Assembly: GCF_051014685.1 (NCBI RefSeq)
Contig: NW_027479508.1
Location: 45,529-109,528 of the forward strand
Length of the DNA stretch: 64,000 bases
Direction of reading: 5' to 3'
Source: Ptiloglossa arizonensis
Taxonomy: Eukaryota > Arthropoda > Insecta > Hymenoptera > Colletidae
Each line of letters starts with the position of its first letter. Position 1 is the first letter of the stretch. Both the position numbers and the translations under genes were made by a program. The notes beneath the pieces are model-generated. The model did not search any database. It was given only the letters and a program-made list of their open reading frames with translations, and was not told the DNA's origin. Shown piece by piece: positions 1 to 11,718 of the stretch.

Positions 1-17
1 TACCGTTGTAATCGGGC
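1..17 (+). other. CENP-B-box-like motif 1 (monomer bases 1-17)
   Basis: The sequence taccgttgtaatcgggc aligns without gaps to the human CENP-B box (YTTCGTTGGAARCGGGA), with 11 of 17 bases shared, including CGTTG, AA and CGGG. It matches 7 of the 9 bases regarded as essential for human CENP-B binding; the two missing are the leading TT. It is present in most monomers of the array and is broken in the aatctggcg class. Binding by any CENP-B-like (pogo-transposase-derived) protein is speculative, since the organism is unknown and chance similarity is possible. Confidence 0.3.
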
Positions 18-65
18 GAGTTTCTACTTTCAGATGCAATAGGAGTTTTTGGGTTAGGTCAATCC

Positions 66-82
66 GTTCGCGAGATATGGGA
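66..82 (+). other. CENP-B-box-like motif 2 (monomer bases 66-82)
   Basis: The sequence gttcgcgagatatggga fits the core pattern nTTCGnnnnAnnCGGGn at 8 of 9 fixed positions, with TGGG in place of CGGG. Allowing for both strands of a 177-bp monomer, a match this good is expected by chance in roughly 4% of random monomers, so it is suggestive only. It contains the palindrome TCGCGA. Most copies keep it, but one monomer class changes TTCG to TTCA. Confidence 0.3.
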
Positions 83-642
83 GTTTGAAGCCAAGAAATG
101 GTTGAGAAGACAACAAATTTTTCGCACTTCTGCTGCTCCAAACGCTTAACCAGAATGGCCTAGGGAAAAAATACACATACGGTTGTAATCGGGCGAGTTT
201 CTACTTTCAGATGCAATAGGAATTTTTGGGTTAGGTCAATCCGTTCGCGAGATATGGGAGTTTGAAGCTAAGAAATGGTAGAGAAGACAACAAATTTTTC
301 GCACTTCTGCTGCTCCAAACGCTTAACCAGAATGGCCTAGGGAAAAAATACACATACCGTTGTAATCGGGCGAGTTTCTACTTTCAGATGCAATAGGAAT
401 TTTTGGGCTAGGTCAATCCGTTCGCGAGATATGGGAGTTTGAAGCCAAGAAATGGTTGAGAAGACAACAAATTTTTCGCACTTCTGCTGCTCCAAACTCT
501 TAACCAGAATGGCCTAGGGAAAAAATACACATACCGTTGTAATCGGGCGAGTTTCTACTTTCAGATGCAACAGGAATTTTTGGGTTAGGTCAATCCGTTC
601 GCGAGATATGGGAGTTTGAAGCCAAGAAATGGTTGAGAAGGC

Positions 643-653
643 AAAAAATTTTT
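643..653 (+). other. A6T5 tract, example of the class-variable A/T tract in each monomer
   Basis: Six A followed by five T, flanked by ggc and cgc. The same place in other monomers reads A3T5 (in the gaagacaac classes) or A4T5 (in the ggcagaaaa class), so the length of the A part marks monomer class. Further A/T runs lie at about m46-50 and m166-171. AnTn tracts of this kind are known to bend DNA and influence nucleosome placement; that effect is inferred here. Confidence 0.6.
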
Positions 654-2124
654 CGCAATTCTGCTGCTCCAAACTCTTAACCAGAATGGCCTAGGGAAAA
701 AATACACATACCGTTGTAATCGGGCGAGTTTCTACTTTTAGGTGCAATAGGAATTTTTGGGTTAGGTCAATCCGTTCGCGAGATATGGGAGTTTGAAGCC
801 AAGAAATGGTTGAGAAGGCAAAAAATTTTTCGCAATTCTGCTGCTCCAAACTCTTAACCAGAATGTCCTAGGGAAAAAATACACATACCGTTGTAATCGG
901 GCGAGTTTCTACTTTCAGATGCAATAGGAATTTTTGGGTTAGGTCAATCCGTTCGCGAGATATGGGAGTTTGAAGCCAAGAAATGGTTGAGAAGACAACA
1001 AATTTTTCGCACTTCTGCTGCTCCAAACGCTTAACCAGAATGGCCTAGGGAAAAAATACACATACCGTTGTAATCGGGCGAGTTTCTACTTTCAGATGCA
1101 ATAGGAATTTTTGGGTTAGGTCAATCCGTTCGCGAGATATGGGAGTTTGAAGCTAAGAAATGGTAGAGAAGACAACAAATTTTTCGCACTTCTGCTGCTC
1201 CAAACGCTTAACCAGAATGGCCTAGGGAAAAAATACACATACCGTTGTAATCGGGCGAGCTTCTACTTTCAAATGCAATAGGACGTTTTGGGTTAGGTCA
1301 ATCCGTTCGCGAGATATGGGAGTTTGAAGCCAAGAAATGGTTGAGGAGGCTAAAAATTTTTCGCAATTCTGCTGCTCCAAACTCTTAACCAGAATGGCCT
1401 AGGGAAAAAATACACATACCGTTGTAATCGGGCGAGTTTCTACTTTCAGATGCAACAGGAATTTTTGGGTTAGGTCAATGCGTTCGCGAGATATGGGAGT
1501 TTGAAGCTAAGAAATGGTTGAGAAGGCAAAAAATTTTTCGCATTTCTGCTGCTCCAAACGCTTAACCAGAATGGCCTAGGGAAAAAATACACATACAGTT
1601 GTAATCGGGCGAGTTTCTACTTTCAGATGCAACAGGAATTTTTGGGTTAGGTCAATCCGTTCGCGAGATATGGGAGTTTGAAGCTAAGAAATGGTTGAGA
1701 AGGCAGAAAATTTTTCGCAATTCTGCTGCTCCAAACGCTTAACCAGAATGGCCTAGGGAAAAAATACACATACCGTTGTAATCGGGCGAGTTTCTACTTT
1801 CAAATGCAATAGGACGTTTTGGGTTAGGTCAATCCGTTCGCGAGATATGGGAGTTTGAAGCCAAGAAATGGTTGAGAAGGCAAAAAATTTTTCGCAATTC
1901 TGCTGCTCCAAACGCTTAACCAGAATGGCCTAGGGAAAAAATACACATACCGTTGTAATCGGGCGAGTTTCTACTTTCAGATGCAATAGGAATTTTTGGG
2001 ATAGGTCAATCCGTTCGCGAGATATGGGAGTTTGAAGCTAAGAAATGGTTGATAAGACAACAAATTTTTCGCACTTCTGCTGCTCCAAACGCTTAACCAG
2101 AATGGCCTAGGGAAAAAATACACA

Positions 2125-3186
2125 TACCGTTGTAATCGGGCGAGTTTCTACTTTCAGATGCAATAGGAATTTTTGGGTTAGGTCAATCCGTTCGCGAGAT
2201 ATGGGAGTTTGAAGCTAAGAAATGGTAGAGAAGACAACAAATTATTCGCACTTCTGCTGCTCCAAACGCTTAACCAGAATGGCCTAGGGAAAAAATACAC
2301 ATACCGTTGTAATCGGGCGAGTTTCTACTTTCAGATGCAATAGGAATTTTTGGGTTAGGTCAATCCGTTCGCGAGATATGGGAGTTTGAAGCCAAGAAAT
2401 GGTTGAGAAGACAACAAATTTTTCGCACTTCTGCTGCTCCAAACGCTTAACCAGAATGGCCTAGGGAAAAAATACACATACCGTTGTGATCGGGCGAGTT
2501 TCTACTTTCAGATGCAATAGGAATTTTTGGGTTAGGTCAATCCGTTCGCGAGATATGGGAGTTTGAAGCTAAGAAATGGTAGAGAAGACAACAAATTTTT
2601 CGCACTTCTGCTGCTCCAAACGCTTAACCAGAATGGCCTAGGGAAAAAATACACATACCGTTGTAATCGGGCGAGTTTCTACTTTCAGATGCAATAGGAA
2701 TTTTTGGGTTAGGTCAATCCGTTCGCGAGATATGGGAGTTTGAAGCCAAGAAATGGTTGAGAAGACAACAAATTTTTCGCACTTCTGCTGCTCCAAACGC
2801 TTAACCAGAATGGCCTAGGGAAAAAATACACATACCGTTGTAATCGGGCGAGTTTCTACTTTCAGATGCAATAGGAATTTTTGGGTTAGGTCAATCCGTT
2901 CGCGAGATATGGGAGTTTGAAGCTAAGAAATGGTAGAGAAGACAACAAATTTTTCGCACTTCTGCTGCTCCAAACGCTTAACCAGAATGGCCTAGGGAAA
3001 AAATACACATACCGTTGTAATCTGGCGAGTTTCTACTTTCAGATGCAATAGGAATTTTTGGGTTAGGTCAATCCGTTCGCGAGATATGGGAGTTTGAAGC
3101 CAAGAAATGGTTGAGAAGACAACAAATTTTTCGCACTTCTGCTGCTCCAAACTCTTAACCAGAATGGCCTAGGGAAAAAATACACA
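2125..3186 (+). repeat. Dimeric alternation, three 354-bp units
   Basis: Six consecutive monomers alternate strictly between a gctaag...ggtagagaagacaac form and a gccaag...ggttgagaagacaac form. The last monomer of the block deviates, with aatctggcg near its start and aactctt near its end. The same alternation appears in the first 500 bases of the window and around 900-1240, so the left end of the window seems to descend from a two-monomer unit. Confidence 0.7.
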
Positions 3187-4466
3187 TACCGTTGTAATCG
3201 GGCGAGTTTCTACTTTCAGATGCAACAGGAATTTTTGGGTTAGGTCAATCCGTTCGCGAGATATGGGAGTTTGAAGCTAAGAAATGGTTGAGAAGGCAGA
3301 AAATTTTTCGCAATTCTGCTGCTCCAAACGCTTAACCAAAATGGCCTAGGGAAAAAATACACATACCGTTGTAATCGGGCGAGCTTCTACTTTCAAATGC
3401 AATAGGACGTTTTGGGTTAGGTCAATCCGTTCGCGAGATATGGGAGTTTGAAGCCAAGAAATGGTTGAGAAGGCAAAAAATTTTTCGCAATTCTGCTGCT
3501 CCAAACGCTTAACCAGAATGGCCTAGGGAAAAAATACACATACCGTTGTAATCGGGCGAGTTTCTACTTTTAGGTGCAATAGGAATTTTTGGGTTAGGTC
3601 AATCCGTTCGCGAGATATGGGAGTTTGAAGCCAAGAAATGTTTGAGAAGGCAAAAAATTTTTCGCAATTCTGCTGCTCCAAACTCTTAACCAGAATGGCC
3701 TAGGGAAAAAATACACATACCGTTGTAATCTGGCGAGTTTCTACTTTCAGATGCAATAGGAATTTTTGGGTTAGGTCAATCCGTTCACGAGATATGGGAG
3801 TTTGAAGCCAAGAAATGGTTGAGATGGCAAAAAATTTTTCGCAATTCTGCTGCTCCAAACGCTTAGCCAGAATGGCCTAGGGAAAAAATACACATACCGT
3901 TGTAATCGGGCGAGTTTCTACTTTCAGACGCAACAGGAATTTTTGGGTTAGGTCAATCCGTTCGCGAGATATGGGAGTTTGAAGCTAAGAAATGGTTGAG
4001 AAGGCAGAAAATTTTTCGCAATTCTACTGCTCCAAACGCTTAGCCAGAATGGCCTAGGGAAAAAATACACATACCGTTGTAATCGGGCGAGTTTCTACTT
4101 TCAGATGCAATAGGAATTTTTGGGTTAGGTCAATCCGTTCGCGAGATATGGGAGTTTGAAGCTAAGAAATGGTAGAGAAGACAACAAATTTTTCGCACTT
4201 CTGCTGCTCCAAACGCTTAACCAGATTGGGCCATGGAAAAAATACACATACCGTTGTAATCGGGCGAGTTTCTACTTTCAGGTGCAATAGGAATTTTTGG
4301 GTTAGGTCAATCCGTTCGCGAGATATGGGAGTTTGAAGCCAAGAAATGGTTGAGAAGGCAAAAAATTTTTCGCAATTCTGCTGCTCCAAACTCTTAACCA
4401 GAATGGCCTAGGGAAAAAATAAACATACCGTTGTAATCGGGCGAGTTTCTACTTTCAGATGCAACA

Positions 4467-4479
4467 GGGTTTTTTTGGG
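4467..4479 (+). repeat. 178-bp monomer variant, extra base in the T run (GGG T7 GGG)
   Basis: The usual aggaatttttggg is replaced by a form with seven T and one extra base. The same variant recurs at about 6593-6605 and 7656-7668, so it has been copied along with surrounding monomers. It accounts for three of the four insertions that shift the 177-bp register in the left part of the array. Confidence 0.85.
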
Positions 4480-5375
4480 TTAGGTCAATGCGTTCGCGAG
4501 ATATGGGAGTTTGAAGCTAAGAAATGGTTGAGAAGGCAAAAAATTTTTCGCATTTCTGCTGCTCCAAACGCTTAACCAGAATGGCCTAGGGAAAAAATAC
4601 ACATACCGTTGTAATCGGGCGAGTTTCTACTTTCAGATGCAACAGGAATTTTTGGGTTAGGTCAATCCGTTCGCGAGATATGGGAGTTTGAAGCTAAGAA
4701 ATGGTTGAGAAGGCAGAAAATTTTTCGCAATTCTGCTGCTCCAAACGCTTAACCAGAATGGCCTAGGGAAAAAATACACATACCGTTGTAATCGGGCGAG
4801 TTTCTACATTCAAATGCAATAGGACGTTTTGGGTTAGGTCAATCCGTTCGCGAGATATGGGAGTTTGAAGCCAAGAAATGGTTGAGAAGGCAAAAAATTT
4901 TTCGCAATTCTGCTGCTCCAAACTCTTAACCAGAATGGCCTAGGGAAAAAATACACATACCGTTGTAATCGGGCGAGTTTCTACTTTCAGATGCAATAGG
5001 AGTTTTTGGGTTAGGTCAATCCGTTCGCGAGATATGGGAGTTTGAAGCCAAGAAATGGTTGAGAAGACAACAAATTTTTCGCACTTCTACTGCTCCAAAC
5101 GCTTAACCAGAATGGCCTAGGGAAAAAATACACATACCGTTGTAATCGGGCGAGTTTCTACTTTCAGATGCAATAGGAATTTTAGGGTTAGGTCAATCCG
5201 TTCGCGAGATATGGGAGTTTGAAGCTAAGAAATGGTAGAGAAGACAACAAATTTTTCGCACTTCTGCTGCTCCAAACGCTTAACCAGAATGGCCTAGGGA
5301 AAAAATACACATACCGTTGTAATCGGGCGAGTTTCTACTTTCAGATGCAATAGGAATTTTTGGGTTAGGTCAATC

Positions 5376-5384
5376 CGTTCGGCG
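5376..5384 (+). repeat. 178-bp monomer variant, extra G at the TCGCGA site
   Basis: The usual gttcgcgag reads gttcggcgag, with one inserted G. This destroys the TCGCGA palindrome and the second CENP-B-like stretch in this copy only. I saw it once in the window. The shift also joins two reading frames on the minus strand and creates a chance open frame at 5294-5488. Confidence 0.85.
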
Positions 5385-5633
5385 AGATATGGGAGTTTGA
5401 AGCCAAGAAATGGTTGAGAAGACAACAAATTTTTCGCACTTCTGCTGCTCCAAACTCTTAACCAGAATGGCCTAGGGAAAAAATACACATACCGTTGTAA
5501 TCGGGCGAGTTTCTACTTTCAGATGCAACAGGAATTTTTGGGTTAGGTCAATCCGTTCGCGAGATATGGGAGTTTGAAGCCAAGAAATGGTTGAGAAGGC
5601 AAAAAATTTTTCGCAATTCTGCTGCTCCAAACT

Positions 5634-7820
5634 CTTAACCAGAATGGCCTAGGGAAAAAATACACATACCGTTGTAATCGGGCGAGTTTCTACTTTTAGG
5701 TGCAATAGGAATTTTTGGGTTAGGTCAATCCGTTCGCGAGATATGGGAGTTTGAAGCTAAGAAATGGTTGAGAAGGCAGAAAATTTTTCGCAATTCTGCT
5801 GCTCCAAACGCTTAACCAAAATGGCCTAGGGAAAAAATACACATACCGTTGTAATCGGGCGAGCTTCTACTTTCAAATGCAATAGGACGTTTTGGGTTAG
5901 GTCAATCCGTTCGCGAGATATGGGAGTTTGAAGCCAAGAAATGGTTGAGAAGGCTAAAAATTTTTCGCAATTCTGCTGCTCCAAACTCTTAACCAGAATG
6001 GCCTAGGGAAAAAATACACATACCGTTGTAATCTGGCGAGTTTCTACTTTCAGATGCAATAGGAATGTTTGGGTTAGGTCAATCCGTTCACGAGATATGG
6101 GAGTTTGAAGCCAAGAAATGGTTGAGATGGCAAAAAATTTTTCGCAATTCTGCTGCTCCAAACGCTTAGGCAGAATGGCCTAGGGAAAAAATACACATAC
6201 CGTTGTAATCGGGCGAGTTTCTACTTTCAGATGCAATAGGAATTTTTGGGTTAGGTCAATCCGTTCACGAGATATGGGAGTTTGAAGCCAAGAAATGGTT
6301 GAGATGGCAAAAAATTTTTCGCAATTCTGCTGCTGCAAACGCTTAGCCAGAATGGCCTAGGGAAAAAATACACATACCGTTGTAATCGGGCGAGTTTCTA
6401 CTTTCAGATGCAATAGGAATTTTTGGGTTAGGTCAATCCGTTCGCGAGATATGGGAGTTTGAAGCCAAGAAATGGTTGAGAAGGCAAAAAATTTTTCGCA
6501 ATTCTGCTGCTCCAAACTCTTAAACAGAATGGCCTAGGGAAAAAATACACATACCGTTGTAATCGGGCGACTTTCTACTTTCAGATGCAGCAGGGTTTTT
6601 TTGGGTTAGGTCAATGCGTTCGCGAGATATGGGAGTTTGAAGCTAAGAAATGGTTGAGAAGGCAAAAAATTTTTCGCATTTCTGCTGCTCCAAACGCTTA
6701 ACCAGAATGGCCTAGGGAAAAAATACACATACCGTTGTAATCGGGCGAGTTTCTACTTTTAGGTGCAACAGGAATTTTTGGGTTAGGTCAATCCGTTCGC
6801 GAGATATGGGAGTTTGAAGCTAAGAAATGGTTGAGAAGGCAGAAAATTTTTCGCAATTCTGCTGCTCCAAACGCTTAACCAAAATGGCCTAGGGAAAAAA
6901 TACACATACCGTTGTAATCGGGCGAGCTTCTACTTTCAAATGCAATAGGACGTTTTGGGTTAGGTCAATCCGTTCGCGAGATATGGGAGTTTGAAGCCAA
7001 GAAATGGTTGAGAAGGCTAAAAATTTTTCGCAATTCTGCTGCTCCAAACTCTTAACCAGAATGGCCTAGGGAAAAAATACACATACCGTTGTAATCTGGC
7101 GAGATTCTACTTTCAGATGCAATAGGAATGTTTGGGTTAGGTCAATCCGTTCACGAGATATGGGAGTTTGAAGCCAAGAAATGGTTGAGATGGCAAAAAA
7201 TTTTTCGCAATTCTGCTGCTCCAAACGCTTAGGCAGAATGGCCTAGGGAAAAAATACACATACCGTTGTAATCGGGCGAGTTTCTACTTTCAGATGCAAT
7301 AGGAATTTTTGGGTTAGGTCAATCCGTTCACGAGATATGGGAGTTTGAAGCCAAGAAATGGTTGAGATGGCAAAAAATTTTTCGCAATTCTGCTGCTGCA
7401 AACGCTTAGCCAGAATGGCCTAGGGAAAAAATACACATACCGTTGTAATCGGGCGAGTTTCTACTTTCAGATGCAATAGGAATTTTTGGGTTAGGTCAAT
7501 CCGTTCGCGAGATATGGGAGTTTGAAGCCAAGAAATGGTTGAGAAGGCAAAAAATTTTTCGCAATTCTGCGGCTCCAAACTCTTAACCAGAATGGCCTAG
7601 GGAAAAAATACACATACCGTTGTAATCGGGCGAGTTTCTACTTTCAGATGCAACAGGGTTTTTTTGGGTTAGGTCAATGCGTTCGCGAGATATGGGAGTT
7701 TGAAGCTAAGAAATGGTTGAGAAGGCAAAAAATTTTTCGCATTTCTGCTGCTCCAAACGCTTAACCAGAATGGCCTAGGGAAAAAATACACATACCGTTG
7801 TAATCGGGCGAGTTTCTACT
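5634..7820 (+). repeat. Six-monomer HOR duplication (offset 1063 bp)
   Basis: Two adjacent blocks share the same order of monomer variants at an offset of 1063 bp, which is six monomers plus the extra T of the 178-bp variant. Shared rare markers include ccaaaatgg (5816 and 6879), gagcttct, acttttagg, gcttaggcag (6164 and 7227) and the T7 insertion. Approximate copies are 5634-6696 and 6697-7820. Related monomer order is visible again around 3.2-4.6 kb. Confidence 0.75.
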
Positions 7821-10800
7821 TTCAGATGCAATAGGAATTTTTGGGTTAGGTCAATCCGTTCGCGAGATATGGGAGTTTGAAGCCAAGAAATGGTTGAGAA
7901 GACAACAAATTTTTCGCACTTCTGCTGCTCCAAACGCTTAACCAGAATGGCCTAGGGAAAAAATACACATTCCGTTGTAATCGGGCGAGTTTCTACTTTC
8001 AAGTGCAATAGGAATTTTTGGGTTAGGTCAATCCGTTCGCGAGATATGGGAGTTTGAAGCTAAGAAATGGTAGAGAAGACAACAAATTTTTCGCACTTCT
8101 GCTGCTCCAAACGCTTAACCAGAATGGCCTAGGGAAAAAATACACATACCGTTGTAATCGGGCGAGTTTCTACTTTCAGATGCAACAGGAATTTTTGGGT
8201 TAGGTCAATCCGTTCGCGAGATATGGGAGTTTGAAGCTAAGAAATGGTTGAGAAGGCAGAAAATTTTTCGCAATTCTGCTGCTCCAAACGCTTAACCAGA
8301 ATGGCCTAGGGAAAAAATACACATACCGTTGTAATCGGGCGAGTTTCTACTTTCAAATGCAATAGGACGTTTTGGGTTAGGTCAATCCGTTCGCGAGATA
8401 TAGGAGTTTGAAGCCAAGAAATGGTTGAGAAGGCAAAAAATTTTTCGCAACTCTGCTGCTCCAAACTCTTAACCAGAATGGCCTAGAGAAAAAATACACA
8501 TACCGTTGTAATCTGGCGAGTTTCTACTTTCAGATGCAATAGGAATTTTTGGGTTAGGTCAATCCGTTCACGAGATATGGGAGTTTGAAGCCAAGAAATG
8601 GTAGAGAAGACAACAAATTTTTCGCACTTCTGCTCCTCCAAACGCTTAACCAGAATGGCCTAGGGAAAAAATACACATACCGTTGTAATCGGGCGAGTTT
8701 CTACTTTCAGATGCAATAGGAATTTTTGGGTTAGGTCAATCCGTTCGCGAGATATGGGAGTTTGAAGCTAAGAAATGGTAGAGAAGACAACAAATTTTTC
8801 GCAATTCTGCTTCTCCAAACGCTTAACCAGATTGGGCCATGGAAAAAATACACATACCGTTGTAATCGGGCGAGTTTCTACTTTCAGGTGAAATAGGAAT
8901 TTTTGGGTTAGGTCAATCCGTTCGCGAGATATGGGAGTTTGAAGCCAAGAAATGGTTGAGAAGGCAAAAAATTTTTCGCAATTCTGCTGCTCCAAACTCT
9001 TAACCAGAATGGCCTAGGGAAAAAATACACATACCGTTGTAATCGGTCGAGTTTCTACTTTCAGATGCAACAGGAATTTTTGGGTTAGGTCAATGCGTTC
9101 GCGAGATATGGGAGTTTGAAGCTAAGAAATGGTTGAGAAGGCAAAAAATTTTTCGCATTTCTGCTGCTCCAAACGCTTAACCAGAATGGCCTAGGGAAAA
9201 AATACACATACCGTTGTAATCGGGCGAGTTTCTACTTTCAGATGCAACAGGAATTTTTGGGTTAGGTCAATCCGTTCGCGAGATATGGGAGTTTGAAGCT
9301 AAGAAATGGTTGAGAAGGCAGAAAATTTTTCGCAATTCTGCTGCTCCAAACGCTTAACCAGAATGGCCTAGGGAAAAAATACACATACCGTTGTAATCAG
9401 GCGAGTTTCTACTTTCAAATGCAATAGGAGTTTTTGGGTTAGGTCAATCCGTTCGCGAGATATGGGAGTTTGAAGCCAAGAAATGGTTGGGAAGACAACA
9501 AATTTTTCGCACTTCTGCTGCTCCAAACGCTTAACCAGAATGGCCTAGGGAAAAAATACACATACCGTTGTAATCGGGCGAGTTTCTACTTTCAGATGCA
9601 ATAGGAATTTTTGGGTTAGGTCAATCCGTTCGCGAGATATGGGAGTTTGAAGCTAAGAAATGGTAGAGAAGACAACAAATTTTTCGCACTTCTGCTCCTC
9701 CAAACGCTTAACCAGAATGGCCTAGGGAAAAAATACAGATACCGTTGTAATCGGGCGAGTTTCTACTTTCAGATGCAATAGGAATTTTTGGGTTAGGTCA
9801 ATCCGTTCGCGAGATATGGGAGTTTGAAGCTAAGAAATGGTTGAGAAGGCAAAAAATTTTTCGCATTTCTGCTGCTCCAAACGCTTAACCAGAATGGCCT
9901 AGGGAAAAAATACACATACCGTTGTAATCGGGCGAGTTTCTACTTTCAGATGCAATAGGAGTTTTTGGGTTAGGTCAATCCGTTCGCGAGATATGGGAGT
10001 TTGAAGCCAAGAAATGGTTGAGAAGACAACAAATTTTTCGCACTTCTGCTGCTCCAAACGCTTAACCAGAATGGCCTAGGGAAAAAATACACATACCGTT
10101 GTAATCGGGCGAGTTTCTACTTTCAGATGCAATAGGAATTTTTGGGTTAGGTCAATCCGTTCGAGAGATATGGGAGTTTGAAGCTAATAAATGGTAGAGA
10201 AGACAAGAAATTTTTCGCACTTCTGCTGCTCCAAACGCTTAACCAGAATGGCCTAGGGAAAAAATACACATACCGTTGTAATCGGGCGAGTTTCTACTTT
10301 CAGATGCAATAGGAATTTTTGGGTTAGGTCAATCCGTTCGCGAGATATGGGAGTTTGAAGCCAAGAAATGGTTGAGAAGACAACAAATTTTTCGCACTTC
10401 TGCTGCTCCAAACGCTTAACCAGAATGGCCTAGGGAAAAAATACACATTCCGTTGTAATCGGGCGAGTTTCTACTTTCAAGTGCAATAGGAATTTTTGGG
10501 TTAGGTCAATCCGTTCGCGAGATATGGGAGTTTGAAGCTAAGAAATGGTAGAGAAGACAACAAATTTTTCGCAATTCTGCTGCTCCAAACGCTTAACCAG
10601 AATGGCCTAGGGAAAAAATACACATACCGTTGTAATCGGGCGAGTTTCTACTTTCAGATGCAACAGGAATTTTTGGGTTAGGTCAATCCGTTCGCGAGAT
10701 ATGGGAGTTTGAAGCTAACAAATGGTTGAGAAGGCAGAAAATTTTTCGCAATTCTGCTGCTCCAAACGCTTAACCAGAATGGCCTAGGGAAAAAATACAC

Positions 10801-11718
10801 ATACCGTTGTAATCGGGCGAGTTTCTACTTTCAAATGCAATAGGACGTTTTGGGTTAGGTCAATCCGTTCGCGAGATATGGGAGTTTGAAGCCAAGAAAT
10901 GGTTGAGAAGGCAAAAAATTTTTCGCAATTCTGCTGCTCCAAACTCTTAACCAGAATGGCCTAGAGAAAAAATACACATACCGTTGTAATCTGGCGAGTT
11001 TCTACTTTCAGATGCAATAGGAATTTTTGGGTTAGGTCAATCCGTTCGCGAGATATGGGAGTTTGAAGCCAAGAAATGGTTGAGAAGACAACAAATTTTT
11101 CGCAATTCTGCTGCTCCAAACGCTTAACCGGAATGGCCTAGGGAAAAAATACACATACCGTTGTAATCGGGCGAGTTTCTACTTTCAGATGCAATAGGAA
11201 TTTTTGGGTTAGGTCAATCCGTTCGCGAGATATGGGAGTTTGAAGCTAAGAAATGGTAGAGAAGACAACAAATTTTTCGCAATTCTGCTTCTCCAAACGC
11301 TTAACCAGATTGGGCCATGGAAAAAATACACATACCGTTGTAATCGGGCGAGTTTCTACTTTCAGGTGAAATAGGAATTTTTGGGTTAGGTCAATCCGTT
11401 CGCGAGATATGGGAGTTTGAAGCCAAGAAATGGTTGAGAAGGCAAAAAATTTTTCGCAATTCTGCTGCTCCAAACTCTTAACCAGAATGGCCTAGGGAAA
11501 AAATACACATACCGTTGTAATCGGGCGAGTTTCTACTTTCAGATGCAACAGGAATTTTTGGGTTAGGTCAATGCGTTCGCGAGATATGGGAGTTTGAAGC
11601 TAAGAAATGGTTGAGAAGGCAAAAAATTATTCGCATTTCTGCTGCTCCAAACGCTTAACCAGAATGGCCTAGGGAAAAAATACACATACCGTTGTAATCG
11701 GGCGAGTTTCTACTTTCA
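7743..11718 (+). repeat. 14-monomer HOR, two partly diverged copies (offset 2478 bp)
   Basis: The rare cacattccg variant at 7970 and 10448, and the gattgggccatgg variant at 8836 and 11314, are both exactly 2478 bp (14 x 177) apart. The matched stretches run about 7743-9240 and 10221-11718. They disagree in one monomer (near 8560-8600 versus 11040-11080), where copy 1 carries ttcacgag and ggtagag and copy 2 carries ttcgcgag and ggttgag. This suggests local conversion after the duplication. Confidence 0.7.

Larger units (their letters stand above)
1..177 (+). repeat. Reference satellite monomer used for numbering (m1-m177)
   Basis: This first complete copy sets the numbering used in this annotation. 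Its landmarks are: a CENP-B-box-like stretch at m1-17; a variable hinge at m31-50, whose forms include cagatgcaat, caaatgcaat, caggtgcaat and caggtgaaat; a gggttaggtc segment at m51-60; TCGCGA at m68-73 within a second CENP-B-box-like stretch at m66-82; a gccaag/gctaag switch near m90-95; a class-specific block at m101-118; an A/T tract ending at m122; ctgctgctcc near m130-139; and CCTAGG at m159-164 followed by a run of six A. It is 76/177 G+C by count and has eight CpG sites. The start point is arbitrary, because the true unit boundary of a tandem array cannot be defined from sequence alone. Confidence 0.95.

Noticed and set aside
51..60. Telomere-like gggttaggtc segment in each monomer
   Set aside because: It is about one and a half telomere-like units with no tandem extension, and it is embedded in every monomer. 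Chance similarity is the simplest explanation.
159..171. CCTAGG followed by a run of A as a terminator or polyadenylation signal
   Set aside because: There is no upstream gene or stable hairpin, and the feature is part of every monomer.
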